From: Sphingomonas sp. Leaf20
GTDB lineage: Bacteria > Pseudomonadota > Alphaproteobacteria > Sphingomonadales > Sphingomonadaceae
Reading direction: 5' to 3'
Assembly: GCF_001421535.1 (NCBI RefSeq)
Contig: NZ_LMKN01000001.1
Location: 1,400,267-1,464,266 of the forward strand
DNA length: 64,000 bases
Shown one piece after another: positions 35,306-43,017 of the stretch (position 1 is the first letter of the stretch; each line of letters begins with the position of its first letter). Under the pieces are notes generated by a model, which was not told the DNA's origin, ran no database searches, and saw nothing but the letters and a program-made list of their open reading frames with translations. The translations under genes and the position numbers were made by a program.

Positions 35306-35548
35306 TCATCCCCAGACGCGCCACCACGGTCGCCGGGCCTGGAGCTCGATGCCGCGCTCGGATGCCGCACGCGTCAGGTCACGGGCAAGAGAGCGCAGCT
35401 GGCGATCGTTCAACGCGACCTGGACCTTTGCCACGCGCTGTTCCTGATACGCCTCCACCGACTCGACGATCTGCATCGTCAGCACGATGCCGCTCATTCC
35501 CTCGCAGCGCTTCCATCCGGCCAGAGCGCCGGTTGCAATCGTAGACAT
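35306..35548 (-). CDS. Small protein of unknown function (80 aa)
   Basis: I do not recognise this protein. It has 80 residues, with a short hydrophobic start (MSTIATGALAGW), a central stretch MSGIVLTMQIVESVEAYQEQ and a basic, Trp-rich end (RRPWWRVWG). A ribosome site GGGAGGG precedes the ATG at 35548, which makes a real gene likely. It is on the opposite strand from the acetyltransferase and the pyruvyl transferase and could be a single-gene unit. The 161 bases to its right hold its promoter and the disturbed 5' part of the pyruvyl transferase gene. Confidence 0.6.
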   Translation of the reverse strand: MSTIATGALAGWKRCEGMSGIVLTMQIVESVEAYQEQRVAKVQVALNDRQLRSLARDLTRAASERGIELQARRPWWRVWG

Positions 35549-35709
35549 GACACCCTCCCGTTATGAAACATCCTTAACGCGGATGCTGCCCTGTCAGCAA
35601 TTCATATCCCAAGACAGCGGTCCGCGCGAGGCGATTGACGGCGTGGGGTTGCGACGCGTGGGACAGGCTGCATAGAGGCCGCAAGAGATCCGCAACCACA
35701 AGTGCGCGA

Positions 35710-35798
35710 ATGATCCGCCGAAATACCCGAGCTTTTTTCGAGGGGGCCGCCGGAATTCCGGCGACCACCTGTCGAAGATCGTCGTCAGCAGCGTCGGC
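35710..35798 (+). other. Probable 5' coding part of the pyruvyl transferase, with apparent -1 frameshift
   Basis: In the frame of the gene at 35799, the codons from about 35739 back-translate to RGGRRNSGDHLSKIVVSS, which matches the N-terminal NxGD region of polysaccharide pyruvyl transferases. That frame has no ATG, GTG or TTG between the TAG at 35673 and 35799. An ATG at 35710 in the neighbouring frame reads MIRRNTRAFF and would join it by a -1 shift at T TTT TTC (35733-35739). One extra T in the run would give the same result. Confidence 0.5.
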
Positions 35799-36443
35799 AT
35801 GACGCTCGATGACGAGGTCAAGCCCACGCGGCGACTTCTCGGCATCGGCTCCATCCTGCATTTTGCCAATGATGGCGACGTGATCTGGGGCAGCGGCATC
35901 AATGGCAAGGTTGCGAGCGGCGACATCCCTGCCCGGCAGCTCGACATACGCGCGGTCCGCGGACCGAAGACCGCCGCGCGGCTGCGCGACATGGGAATGT
36001 CCGTTCCCGATGTGTTTGGCGATCCCGCCCTGCTCGTGCCGCGCCTGTTCAAGGACCGGTTCGTACCGACGCCGAACCGCGACTATGTCATCGTCCCCAA
36101 TCTCCACGATCTGCCGCTCGTCACCGATCAGACGCGATTGGTCTCGCCGCTCTGGGGGTGGAACCGGTGCATCGAGGAAATCCTGTCGGCGAAGTTCGTG
36201 ATCGCGAGCTCGCTGCACGGCCTCATCCTCGCCGAGGCGTTCGGTGTTCCGGCGCGCTATCTGCGCCTGTCCGAAACCGAGTCGACGTTCAAATATGACG
36301 ATTACGCGCAAGGCACGGGCCGTGCGTCGCTTGACCCGGTCCGCTCGGTCGAGGAAGCACTCGGCGAAGGCCCCCACCCCGCGATCAGTTTTGACGCCGA
36401 TGCGCTGATCGCCGCGTTTCCGTTCGACCTCTGGCGGCGATGA
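35799..36443 (+). CDS. Polysaccharide pyruvyl transferase (5' end disturbed)
   Basis: Transfers pyruvate from PEP to a sugar of the repeat unit as a ketal, adding negative charge. The 214-residue open frame has the family landmarks LLGIGSILHFANDGDVIWGSG, VRGPKTAARL, VFGDPALL, LVSPLWGWNRCIEEI and the C-terminal IASSLHGLILAEAFGVPARYL. The ATG at 35799 cannot be the natural start, because recognisable coding sequence (NSGDHLS) continues upstream in frame. The gene is therefore frameshifted, read through by slippage, or affected by a sequence error in a T run. The minus-strand frame of 295 residues across it is a shadow. It converges with the glycosyltransferase gene at 36448. Confidence 0.8.
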   Translation: MTLDDEVKPTRRLLGIGSILHFANDGDVIWGSGINGKVASGDIPARQLDIRAVRGPKTAARLRDMGMSVPDVFGDPALLVPRLFKDRFVPTPNRDYVIVPNLHDLPLVTDQTRLVSPLWGWNRCIEEILSAKFVIASSLHGLILAEAFGVPARYLRLSETESTFKYDDYAQGTGRASLDPVRSVEEALGEGPHPAISFDADALIAAFPFDLWRR

Positions 36444-36447
36444 CGGT

Positions 36448-37482
36448 CTAGCGCGCGACAATCTGGCGCAGATACGCCGTGATTCGGCTGCCGATCAGCG
36501 CCCATTCCTGTCGCGACAGATCCGGGCCCCGCGGATCGCGCGGCTGGCGTGCCCATTCGAGCGCCGCCGCAAGCTTCTCTGTCGTCAGATCGCCTTCGTA
36601 CAGCCAGACCCACGCCTCCCCGACCTCGTTCTGCAGATCGACGAGGCTGCCGAGGCGTGGGGCGATGACGGGTCGCAACCGCGACAGCGCCATCAGCGCC
36701 GAGCCGCTGTTCAGGATGTCGCGATAGGGCAGGATAACCGCGTCGGCGCCGTCGATCAGCGCCTCGAGGGCAGCATCCTCGAGATACCCAAGCTGGATAT
36801 CCACATTCGACACCCCCGCGGCGATCGTGGTCAATTCGCTGCCGAGATCGGGATCCTTGCACTGCCCCGCGATGACGAGCTCGCACCGGTCGGGCGACAG
36901 GCTCGCGACCAGCCGGGCGACGATATCCGGTGCCTTGTATCGCTTGACCTGTCCCATGAAGGCGAGTCGGACCGGACGCGGGCCGGCGACGTCGCGGACA
37001 GACGGCAGGGACCGCTCGCGCGATCGGTAATGGCCATGCGGTACGACGATCGCCGGCACCGCAGCCAATTGCGGATAGGTCTCGCAAAACAGGCTTTGCG
37101 AGGCTCGCGACAGGAAAATCAATCCATCGACCGCACGGAGAAACACCGGCAGCCGGATCCGCGACACACGCGCACCGCGCTGGTGCGGTACCAGATTATG
37201 GCCGACCCATATGATCCGCTTGCGCTGGACATATTTCGCGATCAGCAGCGCCGTCAGGCTGCGCATGCCGCGAAACCGGCGGCTCAGGCTCCGCGCATAG
37301 AAGAATTCGTCGGGCCAGTGGAGAACGAGGACATCACCGGCCGCGAGGACACTCGCCGCATTCTGGTACAGTTCGCGGACCGTGACGCCTTCCGACGCGA
37401 GCGCATCGGCAAACATCGCCGTATAGGGGTTGGGCCCTCGCCAGGCAGGCCGCAATGCAACACGTAGCGTCCGGCTGGGCAA
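36448..37482 (-). CDS. GT-B glycosyltransferase, divergent
   Basis: Predicted glycosyltransferase of 344 residues. The N-terminus RVALRPAWRGPNPYTAMFADAL and LVLHWPDEFFYARSL resemble EPS-cluster transferases of the GT4-like/GumI-like kind. IIWVGHNLVPHQR, VVPHGHYRSR, VRLAFMGQVKRYKAPD and LILPYR-type sequence (VILPYRDILNSGSALMALS) show the two Rossmann halves. The usual EGxxxxxxE motif is replaced by NSGSALMA, so assignment to a numbered family is uncertain. The start is a TTG at 37482 with AAGGA upstream; an ATG seen nearby is in another frame. It probably adds one sugar of the EPS repeat. Confidence 0.75.
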   Translation of the reverse strand: MPSRTLRVALRPAWRGPNPYTAMFADALASEGVTVRELYQNAASVLAAGDVLVLHWPDEFFYARSLSRRFRGMRSLTALLIAKYVQRKRIIWVGHNLVPHQRGARVSRIRLPVFLRAVDGLIFLSRASQSLFCETYPQLAAVPAIVVPHGHYRSRERSLPSVRDVAGPRPVRLAFMGQVKRYKAPDIVARLVASLSPDRCELVIAGQCKDPDLGSELTTIAAGVSNVDIQLGYLEDAALEALIDGADAVILPYRDILNSGSALMALSRLRPVIAPRLGSLVDLQNEVGEAWVWLYEGDLTTEKLAAALEWARQPRDPRGPDLSRQEWALIGSRITAYLRQIVAR

Positions 37483-37593
37483 ACTCTCATCCTTCTCGCA
37501 AGCGCGGGGACGCTATGGCCACACGCTGACGCCGATACAAGTTACGCCCTTCCGATTCGACGTGTGCTTTCTACCGGATCACCCCACGCATAC

Positions 37594-39093
37594 ATGCAAC
37601 AGCCCCATCGATACGTTCGAAAGGAAGCCGCTCGAACGAATGTGAAGCGCAAGCTGACCGCGAGCAACGTATGGACGGTAACGGCCAATGTCTTCAACAC
37701 CGTGTCGACGATGGTTGTCTTCATTGCGCTGGCGCGGTTGCTGACGCCCGCGCAGTTCGGGATCGTGGCCTTCGCCTCGGTCTTCATCGAGTTCAGCCGG
37801 ATCCTCGTCGGCGCGGGCATCCCGGATGCGCTGATCCAGCGACCGGACTGGGACCGCGACGTATCGAGCACCGCATTCTGGACCAATATCGTGATCGGCG
37901 TCGCGATTGCCGCGATCCTGTGTTTCGTCGTCGCGCCGCTTGCGGGCGTCTATTACGACCAGACGTTCGGCTATGTGCTCGCGGCGCTGTCCGCGCTGCT
38001 GCTGATCGAAGGCGCATCGACCGTTCACACGGCCAAGCTACGACGCGAATTCCGCCACAAGATCATCGCGCGACGCAGCATGAGTTCGAACGTCATCGGC
38101 GGCGTGATCGGCGTTACGCTCGCCTATTTGGGCTGGGGCGTCTGGGCGATGGTAATCAGCCGGTTGTTCGCATCCGGCATGTCGAGCCTGTTGCTGTGGC
38201 GTTCGTCGGGCTTTCGTCCCCGGTTCCACTTCTCGTTTGCCGAATACCGGCAATTTGGCCAGTTCAGCTCGCATCAACTGGGAAGCCAGTTGCTGGCCAA
38301 CGGCAACTCCCAGGTCACGGCATTGCTGATCGGCAGCTTTCTCGGGCCGGCGGCGATCGCCCAATACCGCGTCGGATCGGGCGCGCTGAACATGCTTGTC
38401 AGCCTGGTCATCACGCCGTTGCAGTCGGCCTCGATGTCCGCCTTCTCGCGCGTGCACGAGAACAACGGACAGATCGGCCCTGCCTATCTGCGCGTCACCC
38501 GCGCGTGCGCGCTCCTGACCTGCCCCGTGTTCTTCGGGATGGCGGCGACGGCGCCCGATATCGTCCGCCTCATGTTCGGTCCGAAATGGCACGAAGGCGG
38601 GCTGATCATGATCGCGCTCGCGCTGGTCGTCGGACCGGCAACGCTCAATTATTTCCAAGGTCCCGCGCTGTCGGCCGCCGGACGTACCGGGCTCACCTTC
38701 TGGGCGACGTTGATCGGCTTCATCGGCAATCTGCTCGTCGCGTTGTGCACCATCAGTTTCGGGCCGATCGCGGTGGCGGCGGGGCATACGCTGCGCGCGC
38801 ACATCACGACGCCGCTCTCGCTGCGGTTCGTGGCGAAGGGGATCGGCGTGTCGCCTTGGCGCGCGATCATGGCGATCGCCGTCACGACGCGCCGCCTGTT
38901 CGTGCTTGATGATTTCCCGCCGCTTGGCCGATTCCTGCTTTGCGTCACGGCAGGCGGCATAGTGTATCTCGTCGCGCTTCTTGTCTTCGCACGCAAATTC
39001 ACTGTGGCGAATCTCCAGGAACTGCAGCCCCTGTTGCCGCGCGCGATCGGGCGGCACGTGGCACGGTTCACGCCTTCACCATCCAAGAGCTGA
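37594..39093 (+). CDS. Second Wzx-like flippase (WzxC/lipopolysaccharide biosynthesis type)
   Basis: Polytopic membrane protein of 499 residues of the MOP superfamily. It has about 12 hydrophobic segments with early motifs ALARLLTPAQFGIVAFASVF and ALIQRPDWDRDV, typical of the WzxC-like branch rather than the branch of the first flippase at 26388. RLMFGPKWHEGG lies in the C-terminal half. The ATG at 37594 is preferred to an upstream GTG, but a slightly later start is possible. It is divergent from the glycosyltransferase at 36448-37482. Either it or the first flippase handles the main EPS unit. Confidence 0.85.
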   Translation: MQQPHRYVRKEAARTNVKRKLTASNVWTVTANVFNTVSTMVVFIALARLLTPAQFGIVAFASVFIEFSRILVGAGIPDALIQRPDWDRDVSSTAFWTNIVIGVAIAAILCFVVAPLAGVYYDQTFGYVLAALSALLLIEGASTVHTAKLRREFRHKIIARRSMSSNVIGGVIGVTLAYLGWGVWAMVISRLFASGMSSLLLWRSSGFRPRFHFSFAEYRQFGQFSSHQLGSQLLANGNSQVTALLIGSFLGPAAIAQYRVGSGALNMLVSLVITPLQSASMSAFSRVHENNGQIGPAYLRVTRACALLTCPVFFGMAATAPDIVRLMFGPKWHEGGLIMIALALVVGPATLNYFQGPALSAAGRTGLTFWATLIGFIGNLLVALCTISFGPIAVAAGHTLRAHITTPLSLRFVAKGIGVSPWRAIMAIAVTTRRLFVLDDFPPLGRFLLCVTAGGIVYLVALLVFARKFTVANLQELQPLLPRAIGRHVARFTPSPSKS

Positions 39094-39217
39094 ACTGAGC
39101 AAATACTTGGACTTGCAGTGGCGAACAAATATAGGATGTCCACGGCATTAACCATCTTTGATAGAGTTGTTGCGCTATAAATCGGCTATTGGCTTCGCGA
39201 AAGCGAAGGAAATAACT

Positions 39218-39484
39218 ATGGCAGCAAGGGCTAACATTCGTCGGGTCAGGCCGATCGAAGTCGCTCCGGCAAGGACCGAACGCACGCCGGTTCAACTCCC
39301 CCCCGCCGGCGCATCGCCAGCCGGCGATCTCCAGCGCCGGGTCAGCGACGCCGCGCTGCGCGGATTCTATTCACCGACCAAGACGCCACGCTGGCGCGGA
39401 CGGTCGCAGCTCGTCCTGGTGCTCGGCACCGTCGGCCTCTGCTGGGCAACGGTATTCGGCCTTGGGGCAGTGTTCCTCTACTAG
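39218..39484 (+). CDS. Small membrane protein (88 aa) in the EPS locus
   Basis: Function unknown. The 88-residue protein has a basic, Pro-rich N-terminal half (RRVRPIEVAPARTERTPVQL), a central part GFYSPTKTPRWRGRS, and one C-terminal membrane helix (LVLVLGTVGLCWATVFGLGAVFLY) ending at the stop. AAGGA precedes the ATG at 39218; the longer frame from 39158 adds residues that do not look like protein. It lies between a flippase and a glycosyltransferase in the same direction. With the N-terminus in the cytoplasm it could tether or regulate a biosynthetic enzyme, but that is only a suggestion. Confidence 0.6.
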   Translation: MAARANIRRVRPIEVAPARTERTPVQLPPAGASPAGDLQRRVSDAALRGFYSPTKTPRWRGRSQLVLVLGTVGLCWATVFGLGAVFLY

Positions 39485-39629
39485 CTCCAAGATGGGCCAG
39501 CGCTCGGTCGGGCTTAATGTTTGAGACTTGCCCGCGTTCTGCTACACCCCACTCAAATGAACGGGCCGTTTGGCCCGTGCGGGGGCAGGGGAACAGAATA
39601 ATGACAAGCACGCCGGCCGTGGCAGCGCG

Positions 39630-40859
39630 ATGAGCGCAACGTTGTCGCAGCATGTCACTTCTGTCACCGATGCCCAGACCATAAAACCGACGCTACGTCT
39701 TGCCGTGATCGGGCTACGGGGAATGCCCGATGTCATCGGCGGCATTGAGACCCATTGTGCGCTGATATATCCGTTATTGGCCGCCGAAGATCACGACCTC
39801 GATATCCAGGTCCTGGCGCGCAGCAGCTACATGCCCGCCCGCACCGCGCAACTTGGCCGTGTCAATATTCGCGCGCTTTGGGCGCCGCGTACCAGCGGGC
39901 TCGAAGCGCTGGTCCATACGGGCCTGGCGCTGCTCTACACCGCCGTCCGTATCCGCCCTCACATCGTCCACATTCACGGCATCGGTCCGGCCCTGTTCTC
40001 GCCGCTGGCGCGGGTGCTCGGCCTCAAGGTCATCGTCACGCACCATGCGGCTGATTTCATGCGACCGAAATGGGGCTGGGCCGCGCGCACGTCGTTGCGG
40101 CTCGGCGAGAAGCTTGCGGCGCGTTTCGCCCACCGCGTCATTTGCGTCAGCGCGACGTTGCAGGCGGAGTTCCTCGCGCGCAATCCGACCGCCCGGGACC
40201 GCACCATCACGATCCGCCACGGCATCGAGGCGCCATCGGAGACAATCAGCACACCCGACGCATTTCTCGAGTCGCTCGGACTCGTGCGCGGAAACTATGC
40301 CATCGTCGTCGGCAGGATCGACGAGACCAAGCGACTCGACGATCTGATTGCCGCGCACGCTGCCGCGGGCCCGGACGTCCAGCCGCTCGTGATCGTCGGC
40401 GCGGCGACCGCCGCGTCGCGATACGATGAATGCCTGCGCGCGACCGCGGGACCGGGCGTCCATTTCATCGGCTATCACAGCGGCGAGGCGCTCGCGGCGA
40501 TCTATGCCGGCGCATCGCTGCTCATCCATCCATCCGAGATGGAGGGTTTCGGCCTCGTCATCCTCGAGGCGCTGAACGCGGGTGTGCCGACGTTCGTGTC
40601 CGACATTCCGGTCCACCGCGAATTCGGGTTGCCCGAAGACCATTATTTCGACGTCGGCGACGTCCCCGCGATCACGCGCATCATGACGATGGGCGCTCGC
40701 CGGAAGATGCCATGGCCCCCCGCCAAGCCGATCGTCGCACGCCACCGCATATCACTCGCCGTACGAGCGTACAGCGACCTGATCCGGCAGGTCGCGCGCG
40801 GGACCGCCAGACAGGCTCAGCGCGTTGCGGCCAAGACCCCGTCAAAGGTATCCCAGTAG
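39630..40859 (+). CDS. Glycosyltransferase, GT4 type, with GLRGMPDVIGG N-terminus
   Basis: GT-B glycosyltransferase of 409 residues. It begins, after a polar leader of about 20 residues, with LAVIGLRGMPDVIGGIETHC, the same signature as the enzyme at 6677-7789. HIHGIGPALFSPLARVLGLK and VTHHAADFMRPKWG also match, so the two are paralogues. The donor half has YAIVVGRIDETKRLDDL and the GT4 motif EMEGFGLVILEALNAG. The start at 39630 lacks a strong ribosome site; frame positions further upstream are possible. The last 43 bases overlap the 3' end of the convergent glycosyltransferase gene. Donor sugar unknown. Confidence 0.88.
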   Translation: MSATLSQHVTSVTDAQTIKPTLRLAVIGLRGMPDVIGGIETHCALIYPLLAAEDHDLDIQVLARSSYMPARTAQLGRVNIRALWAPRTSGLEALVHTGLALLYTAVRIRPHIVHIHGIGPALFSPLARVLGLKVIVTHHAADFMRPKWGWAARTSLRLGEKLAARFAHRVICVSATLQAEFLARNPTARDRTITIRHGIEAPSETISTPDAFLESLGLVRGNYAIVVGRIDETKRLDDLIAAHAAAGPDVQPLVIVGAATAASRYDECLRATAGPGVHFIGYHSGEALAAIYAGASLLIHPSEMEGFGLVILEALNAGVPTFVSDIPVHREFGLPEDHYFDVGDVPAITRIMTMGARRKMPWPPAKPIVARHRISLAVRAYSDLIRQVARGTARQAQRVAAKTPSKVSQ

Positions 40860-41962
40860 CGCGCGGCGATCACGGCAACGCGGAAGTCGTCCATCCGCCG
40901 GCGCGCCGCCTGCCCCAGCCGGGCGCACAGCGCATCGTCGTCCATCCGCACCAGCCCCTTGGCGAGCCCGTCGACATCGCGGTTGCAGACGAGCAATCCG
41001 TACTTCGCCTCGACAACCTCGCCCGGACGCACCGCGACGCCCCCGAGCAGCTCGGCCGGCCCTGAGGGGCAATCGGTCGCGAGCACCGGGCGCCCCAGCA
41101 CCATTGCCTCGGCGATCGCATTGGGGAAACCTTCGTTGCGCGACGCCGAAACGAGACAGCGCGCGCGCGCCATGATCGCGAAGGGTTGCTCGACGAACCC
41201 CAGGAGCAGGACCCGCCCGGTCAGTCCGGCCGCGGAGATCTGCGCCTCAAGCGCCTGCCGTTGCTCGCCATCCCCGAGGATCACGAGCGACGGGGCGGGA
41301 TCGGCACGCCGGTACGCCTCGATCAGGTCGTGAAACCCCTTCGCCTCGACCAGCCGGCCAACCGCCACCATGTAGCGCTCCGGCAGGTCGATGACTGGCC
41401 GCTCCGCGCCCGCCCGGGTGATCGCGTCGAGATCATAGGGATTGTGGATCGTGCGCGTCCTGCTCGGCGCGAGACCGAACGTATCGATCAGATCCTGCTG
41501 CACGCCTTCCGACACCGCCAAGATCAGGTCGGCACGCGGATACAGCAATCGTGGCAGCAGCCGCAGCGTCAGCAACGCCGCCCCGGTATAACGCCCGGCG
41601 AGATGCGAGCTCAGATGCATCCGCTCGCACAGGATGGTTCGCCAGGGACGTCCGACCCCGGCCACCGCGTTTGCCAGATTCGACCGTACCAGCAGGCTGA
41701 CGACCAGATCCGGCTGGAGCGCATCGAGGCATGACCGAAGCCGGGAGATACTCTTGAGCAGGCTTCCCCGGGCGTCGAGACAGTGGCGACCGTCCAGCGC
41801 CGGCAGGATCCGCCGCTCCGGTTCGTCATCGAGCAGGACGAGATGCATCTCATAGCGTGCGGCACGATCGCCAACCGCGCGCAGCACGGTATCGAGCGCC
41901 CGCTCCGCCCCGCCCTCGCCGATCGAATTGATGACGAACACGAGTTTCCGGCGACGGCTCAT
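40817..41962 (-). CDS. Glycosyltransferase, GT4 type
   Basis: GT-B glycosyltransferase of 381 residues. KLVFVINSIGEGGAERALDT is the acceptor-side motif, VVSLLVRSNLANAVAG and RTILCERMHLSSHLAG follow, and the donor side has YMVAVGRLVEAKGFHDL, LVILGDGEQRQALE and SRNEGFPNAIAEAMVLG with both acidic residues. It resembles the enzyme at 18135-19268. MSRRRKLVF is chosen as N-terminus because the upstream extension is not protein-like. It overlaps the end of the preceding gene on the other strand by 43 bases. It should act in EPS repeat assembly; specificity unknown. Confidence 0.88.
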   Translation of the reverse strand: MSRRRKLVFVINSIGEGGAERALDTVLRAVGDRAARYEMHLVLLDDEPERRILPALDGRHCLDARGSLLKSISRLRSCLDALQPDLVVSLLVRSNLANAVAGVGRPWRTILCERMHLSSHLAGRYTGAALLTLRLLPRLLYPRADLILAVSEGVQQDLIDTFGLAPSRTRTIHNPYDLDAITRAGAERPVIDLPERYMVAVGRLVEAKGFHDLIEAYRRADPAPSLVILGDGEQRQALEAQISAAGLTGRVLLLGFVEQPFAIMARARCLVSASRNEGFPNAIAEAMVLGRPVLATDCPSGPAELLGGVAVRPGEVVEAKYGLLVCNRDVDGLAKGLVRMDDDALCARLGQAARRRMDDFRVAVIAARYWDTFDGVLAATR

Positions 41963-42182
41963 CGGTGCGAAACCCGCCGTGAACACTGCCTGTGAGTTAT
42001 GATCGACACGCTGCTGCTTCCCCATCCCGCACATCGCGATCCATCGACCCGCGCCCCGCCGCCGATCAGAACCCGATCCCGGGACCGTCTAATGGAAACC
42101 GCGGCAGCAACAAGCGCGCGCAAGTGGTTCGGCATCGCGAACAGTGACGTCGATTGAAGACCGACTGTCGCCGGTAACGAGG

Positions 42183-42659
42183 CTATAAGATCGTCGCGAT
42201 GATCGTCCAGCACATGGCACCGGCGAGCCCCATCAGGACCAGCCCGACAGCGGGCGATGCGATCTTCGTACCGTGTTCCCGGCCCGATCGCGGTCCGAAA
42301 GCGGCGTCGCCGGCCGAAGCGCTGGCCGGGGTTATCGTCAGGACGTTCGACGTCGGGCTGAAGGCTGCATCGAACTGTGCCTTGGTGAGCGCGGGGCGAA
42401 ACAGGCAGCCATGGCAATTGCCCTTCCGCCAGGCGACGCGCGCGCCGGCGCTGCCCGCGCCTGCCAGACCGACCTTGATCCGCCCGCCGACCGCCACGAC
42501 GGTGTCGCTGGTGAAGGAGAATCCCTTGCGAGACAGGTTTTCGATCGTCACGTCGTAAGGCGCTGCGTCGACGTTCCGGACCGTGCTCGATCGCACGATC
42601 GGGGTGCGTTCTTCCGTTCGACGACAGGGCGTCGGCTGCGACGAAGACAGTGCGCTCAT
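42183..42659 (-). CDS. PilZ-like c-di-GMP-binding protein with C-terminal membrane anchor
   Basis: Predicted c-di-GMP receptor of 158 residues. An Arg-rich start of the PilZ type (CRRTEERTP) is followed by beta strands and the second motif NLSRKGFSF, corresponding to (D/N)xSxxG. A second half-domain GARVAWRKGNCHGCLF completes the barrel. The C-terminal VGLVLMGLAGAMCWTIIATIL is a membrane helix, so the sensor is held at the inner membrane. The gene lies 9 bp after the small membrane protein at 42669 and just downstream of the sugar-phosphate transferase region, which suggests c-di-GMP control of EPS initiation. That link is inferred from position. Confidence 0.7.
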   Translation of the reverse strand: MSALSSSQPTPCRRTEERTPIVRSSTVRNVDAAPYDVTIENLSRKGFSFTSDTVVAVGGRIKVGLAGAGSAGARVAWRKGNCHGCLFRPALTKAQFDAAFSPTSNVLTITPASASAGDAAFGPRSGREHGTKIASPAVGLVLMGLAGAMCWTIIATIL

Positions 42660-42668
42660 TGGCTCGCC

Positions 42669-42893
42669 TCAGGCGATCCAGCCGACAAAGGCGGCGAGTG
42701 CGACACCGAACACGATCGGCCCCGATGCTGTCGAGCAGAACCGGATGATCCGCTCGCCACGCGTGGGGACTTCGGGCGGGAGCAACCAGGCATCGAAATC
42801 GATGCGGTCGTCGTGAAGCCGATCGTTGCTATGCGCATCGTCGTCGAAGGGTAGCGCTTCCACAGAGCGCGCATGAAATGTCGAACGGGCCAT
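42669..42893 (-). CDS. Small membrane protein (74 aa) paired with the PilZ-like gene
   Basis: Function unknown. The 74 residues comprise an acidic, His-containing polar part (FDDDAHSNDRLHDDRIDF) and one C-terminal membrane helix (SGPIVFGVALAAFVGWIA). The stop is 9 bp before the start of the PilZ-like gene on the same strand, so the two should be co-transcribed. The start at 42893 is the best ATG, although no strong ribosome site is visible. It may be a partner of the membrane-anchored PilZ-like protein. Confidence 0.5.
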   Translation of the reverse strand: MARSTFHARSVEALPFDDDAHSNDRLHDDRIDFDAWLLPPEVPTRGERIIRFCSTASGPIVFGVALAAFVGWIA

Positions 42894-43017
42894 AGCGACG
42901 ATTTGGACCACTTAGGTTAAGATGGCATATTCCGAGATGGTTAAGCAACGATACACGATATCACATTCAAATGATTACATCACAACGCAGCAGCGTAATC
43001 ATTACGCGGTCAGCATA

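Noticed and set aside
35574..36461. Minus-strand open frame of 295 codons over the pyruvyl transferase
   Set aside because: Pyruvyl transferase motifs are on the plus strand, even though its 5' end is disturbed. The minus frame has none.
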